From NCBI GenBank assembly GCA_002317245.1, contig DCIU01000068.1:1-7298 (forward strand): DNA of 7,298 nucleotides, written 5' to 3'. Made by a program: the position numbers and the translations under genes. Source of the DNA: Lachnospiraceae bacterium UBA1718 (GTDB lineage Bacteria; Bacillota; Clostridia; Lachnospirales; Lachnospiraceae). A model generated the notes under the pieces. It was not told where the DNA came from. It was given only the letters and a program-made list of their open reading frames with translations, and made no database searches. Shown here one piece after another: positions 5,500 through 7,298 of the stretch. Each line of letters opens with the position of its first letter. Position 1 is the first letter of the stretch.

Positions 5500-6702
5500 A
5501 TGAAGAAGTTATTAGCAGTTCTTCTTACTGTAGCAATGACAGCTACTCTTGTTGCCTGCGGAAGCGCAGCAGCTACAGAGACAGCTCCAGCAGCTACAGA
5601 AGAGGCAGCAACAGAAGTGGCAGAAGCAGCAGCTCCAGCAGATGAGGCAGCAGCTCCAGCAGAAGACGGTCTTAAGATCGCAATCGTATCAAGCCCATCA
5701 GGTGTTGATGATGGTTCATTCAACTATGACAACTATGTAGGTATCTTACAGTTCGTTGATGAGAATCCAGGTGCAACAGTTACTCCAATCCAGGAGACAA
5801 CTGGTGATACACAGGCAGCTCTTCAGGCAGTAGCAGATATCGTAGCAGATTATGATGTAATCGTTTGCTGTGGTTTCCAGTTTGCAGGAATCGGTGATTT
5901 CGCATCTGAGAACCCAGATACTAAGTTCATCCTTATCGATACTATGCCAACAGTAGGAGGCGAGTCACTTTCTTCTGATGCTCCAATAGCTAATGTATAT
6001 GCTTGTACATTCGCTGAGCAGGAGTCAGGTTTCTTCGCTGGTATGGCAGCAGCACTTACAACAAAGACTGGCAAGGTTGCTTCAGTTCACGGTATTGCTT
6101 ACCCATCTAACGTTAACTATCAGTATGGTTTTGAGTGTGGTGTTAAGTATGCTAACGAGACAGAAGGCCTTAATGTTGAGGTTGTAGAGCTTCCATCATA
6201 CGCTGGTACAGATGTAACAGGTGCTAATGTTGGTGGTAACTATGTTGGTTCATTCGCTGATGAGGCAACTGGTAAGGTTGTAGCTGAGGCACTTATGGCT
6301 GAGGGCGTTGATATTATGTTCGTTGCAGCTGGTGGTTCGGGTAATGGTGTATTTACAGCAGCTAAGGAAGGCACAGATACATACGTAATCGGTTGTGATG
6401 CTGATCAGTTCGATGATGGTGTATCAGGCGATAAGAACGTAATTCTTACATCAGCTCTTAAGGTTATGCACCTTGTTAACTACACACAGCTTAACAATGT
6501 TAAGAATGGTACATTCGAGGGAGCTAATCTTAACCTTGATGCAACAGGTGATTACACAGGCTACGTAAGTGCTGAAGGCAGATGCCAGTTATCAGCTGAT
6601 GTAATTACTAAGATTGATGCAGCTAAGGATCTTGTTAAGAGCGGAGCAATCGTTCCAGCAGCTAACTTCAATGGTGTAACACCAGAGACATTTACCTGGT
6701 AG
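5500..6702 (+). CDS. BMP family (PnrA-like) ABC importer substrate-binding lipoprotein, probably for nucleosides
   Basis: This is the extracytoplasmic binding subunit of a BMP-type ABC importer. A lipoprotein signal (KK, hydrophobic stretch, lipobox LVAC) puts the lipidated cysteine at C20. An Ala/Glu/Pro/Thr tether fills residues 22-57. The binding domain starts at LKIAIVSSPSG (58-68). It carries the family signature VDDGSF (69-74), where the Phe is expected to stack on a nucleobase, then GFFAGMAAAL, GGSGNGVFTAAKE (278-290) and IGCDADQ (297-303), whose D300 matches the ribose-contacting Asp of PnrA-type proteins. Family members bind mainly purine nucleosides; some annotations use ABC sugar or basic membrane protein. 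At 400 residues it is slightly long because of the tether. Codon choice is strongly biased, indicating high expression. It has its own promoter and terminator, and the partner ATPase begins at 6841. The exact ligand is inferred from family only. Confidence 0.92.
   Translation: MKKLLAVLLTVAMTATLVACGSAAATETAPAATEEAATEVAEAAAPADEAAAPAEDGLKIAIVSSPSGVDDGSFNYDNYVGILQFVDENPGATVTPIQETTGDTQAALQAVADIVADYDVIVCCGFQFAGIGDFASENPDTKFILIDTMPTVGGESLSSDAPIANVYACTFAEQESGFFAGMAAALTTKTGKVASVHGIAYPSNVNYQYGFECGVKYANETEGLNVEVVELPSYAGTDVTGANVGGNYVGSFADEATGKVVAEALMAEGVDIMFVAAGGSGNGVFTAAKEGTDTYVIGCDADQFDDGVSGDKNVILTSALKVMHLVNYTQLNNVKNGTFEGANLNLDATGDYTGYVSAEGRCQLSADVITKIDAAKDLVKSGAIVPAANFNGVTPETFTW
5626..5663 (+). repeat. 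Tandem 17-bp direct repeat within the lipoprotein tether
   Basis: GCAGCAGCTCCAGCAGA occurs at 5626-5642 and again at 5647-5663, a period of 21 bases or seven codons. It encodes two near-identical heptads, EAAAPAD and EAAAPAE. The surrounding tether is also rich in GCAGCA. Because the period is a multiple of three, slippage would lengthen or shorten the tether without breaking the frame. Confidence 0.85.
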
Positions 6703-6740
6703 GATCACTCCACAGGCAAATGAAGTAAAATGACTTTACA

Positions 6741-6776
6741 AAGGTCGGGAATTCTAATGAATTTCCGACCTTTTTT
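6741..6776 (+). terminator. Intrinsic terminator after the BMP lipoprotein gene
   Basis: A 14-bp stem with one G-U pair is formed by 6741-6754 and 6759-6772 around the 4-base loop TAAT. Its core is AAGGTCGG paired with CCGACCTT. A run of six Ts (6771-6776) follows, partly used by the stem base. It lies between the lipoprotein gene and the ATPase gene, so it should cut the level of ATPase message relative to lipoprotein message. Confidence 0.92.
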
Positions 6777-6786
6777 ATGTTATACT
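6757..6786 (+). promoter_or_regulatory. Probable promoter for the ABC ATPase gene, overlapping the terminator
   Basis: TG-T-TATACT (hexamer 6781-6786) repeats the nine-base core of the lipoprotein promoter exactly. With the same 18-base spacer, the -35 position is ATGAAT at 6757-6762, one base away from the TTGAAT used at 5420. The -35 thus lies in the loop and 3' arm of the terminator. The expected start point is near 6793, giving a leader of about 48 bases. Confidence 0.6.
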
Positions 6787-6840
6787 AATTCTATATTTGT
6801 CTTGAAATTAGGCAAGAGAATAAACAAAGGGGAAAATGCA

Positions 6841-7298
6841 ATGGCTGATTACGAATATGTTGTTGAGATGCGTGGAATTACTAAAAGATTCCCGGGCATT
6901 ATAGCCAACAGCGATGTTACCATTCAGATTAAAAAGGGTGAGATATATGCCATCCTTGGCGAGAACGGCGCTGGTAAGTCAACATTAATGAGTATGCTCT
7001 TCGGTATGTATGAGCCTGATGAAGGTGAGATATACATCAGAGGAGAGAAGGTTGATATTAGCTCACCAAGAAAGGCTACAGAGCTTAATATTGGTATGGT
7101 TCATCAGCACTTCAAGCTGGTTAGTGAATATACTATCGCTGAGAATATCGTTATGGGTATGGAGCCTAAGAAGAAGCTTCTTGGAATTATTCCTACTCTG
7201 GATATGGATAAGGCTAATAAGGAGATTAAGGACTTATCTGATAAGTATGGCCTTGTAGTTAATCCGACGGACATTATTAAGGATATTAATGTATCTAC
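6841..7298 (+). CDS. ABC importer ATP-binding protein of the BMP/nucleoside type, N-terminal part only (cut by the window end)
   Basis: The first 152 residues of the ATPase that energises the importer served by the upstream lipoprotein are visible. Walker A is G-E-N-G-A-G-K-S-T at residues 40-48, and the Q-loop is Q89 in GMVHQHFKLV. This Q-loop form, followed by TIAENIVMG, is typical of the duplicated ATPases of BMP and sugar-type importers (RbsA-like, YufO/NupA-like), which run to about 500 residues with two nucleotide-binding halves. The signature motif, Walker B and the second half lie beyond the window. The start ATG has an AAAGGGG site (6826-6832) 8 bases upstream, and the protein begins with MADYEYVVEMRGITKRF. 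By the usual gene order, two permease genes should follow. It has its own probable promoter after the lipoprotein terminator. Confidence 0.93.
   Translation, partial: MADYEYVVEMRGITKRFPGIIANSDVTIQIKKGEIYAILGENGAGKSTLMSMLFGMYEPDEGEIYIRGEKVDISSPRKATELNIGMVHQHFKLVSEYTIAENIVMGMEPKKKLLGIIPTLDMDKANKEIKDLSDKYGLVVNPTDIIKDINVS

Noticed and set aside
5549..5740. Gln-rich 63-codon open frame on the plus strand
   Set aside because: It is the shifted reading of the GCAGCA-rich lipoprotein tether, which reads as CAG repeats in another frame. It has no ribosome site.
1..7298. A defence system, CRISPR array, toxin-antitoxin pair or mobile element
   Set aside because: All long plus-strand frames are explained by metabolic, transport or maturation genes. 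No spaced palindromic repeats, transposase motifs or terminal inverted repeats were seen.

Overview
The window looks like a chromosomal stretch from a low- to mid-GC anaerobic Firmicute, most likely a gut or rumen Lachnospiraceae relative (Butyrivibrio/Roseburia-like). This rests on strong AGGAGG-type ribosome sites, intrinsic terminators, a BMP-family lipoprotein with an Ala/Glu-rich tether, a DUF5692-type membrane protein and a GH43 enzyme of a kind I associate with this group. The taxonomic call is an inference from gene content. All genes are on the + strand and no stretch over 150 bases lacks a gene. I see no mobile element, CRISPR array, tRNA or rRNA.

Layout. Positions 1-99 hold the 3' end of an unidentified gene. 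Its stop codon overlaps the ribosome site of hypA (111-455), a nickel/zinc metallochaperone. Next is a very Trp-rich polytopic membrane protein of unknown function, DUF5692-like (490-1530), closed by a strong hairpin terminator. A second transcription unit starts right after that terminator. It encodes a 958-residue, apparently cytoplasmic protein (1647-4523) that joins a type-B carboxylesterase to a GH43 glycosidase with a beta-sandwich-like C-terminal region, followed by pgeF (4570-5355), a laccase-domain peptidoglycan editing factor. A third unit has a clear extended -10 promoter and encodes a BMP/PnrA-type substrate-binding lipoprotein (5500-6702). After a strong terminator and a further promoter comes the ATPase of the same ABC importer (6841 to the window end, cut off).

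How the genes relate. The lipoprotein and ATPase are two parts of one importer, most likely for nucleosides. The lipoprotein has its own promoter and terminator, which fits a need for more binding protein than ATPase. The esterase-GH43 fusion has no visible signal peptide and appears to retain both sets of catalytic residues. It probably removes an ester group and a pentose or galactose side group from imported plant oligosaccharides inside the cell. It is the most interesting object in the window. hypA, the DUF5692-like gene and pgeF have no evident functional link to it.

Regulatory pattern. Three proposed promoters share the core TGTTAT(A/T)CT. Two of them lie against or inside the preceding terminator, so transcription units are packed end to start.
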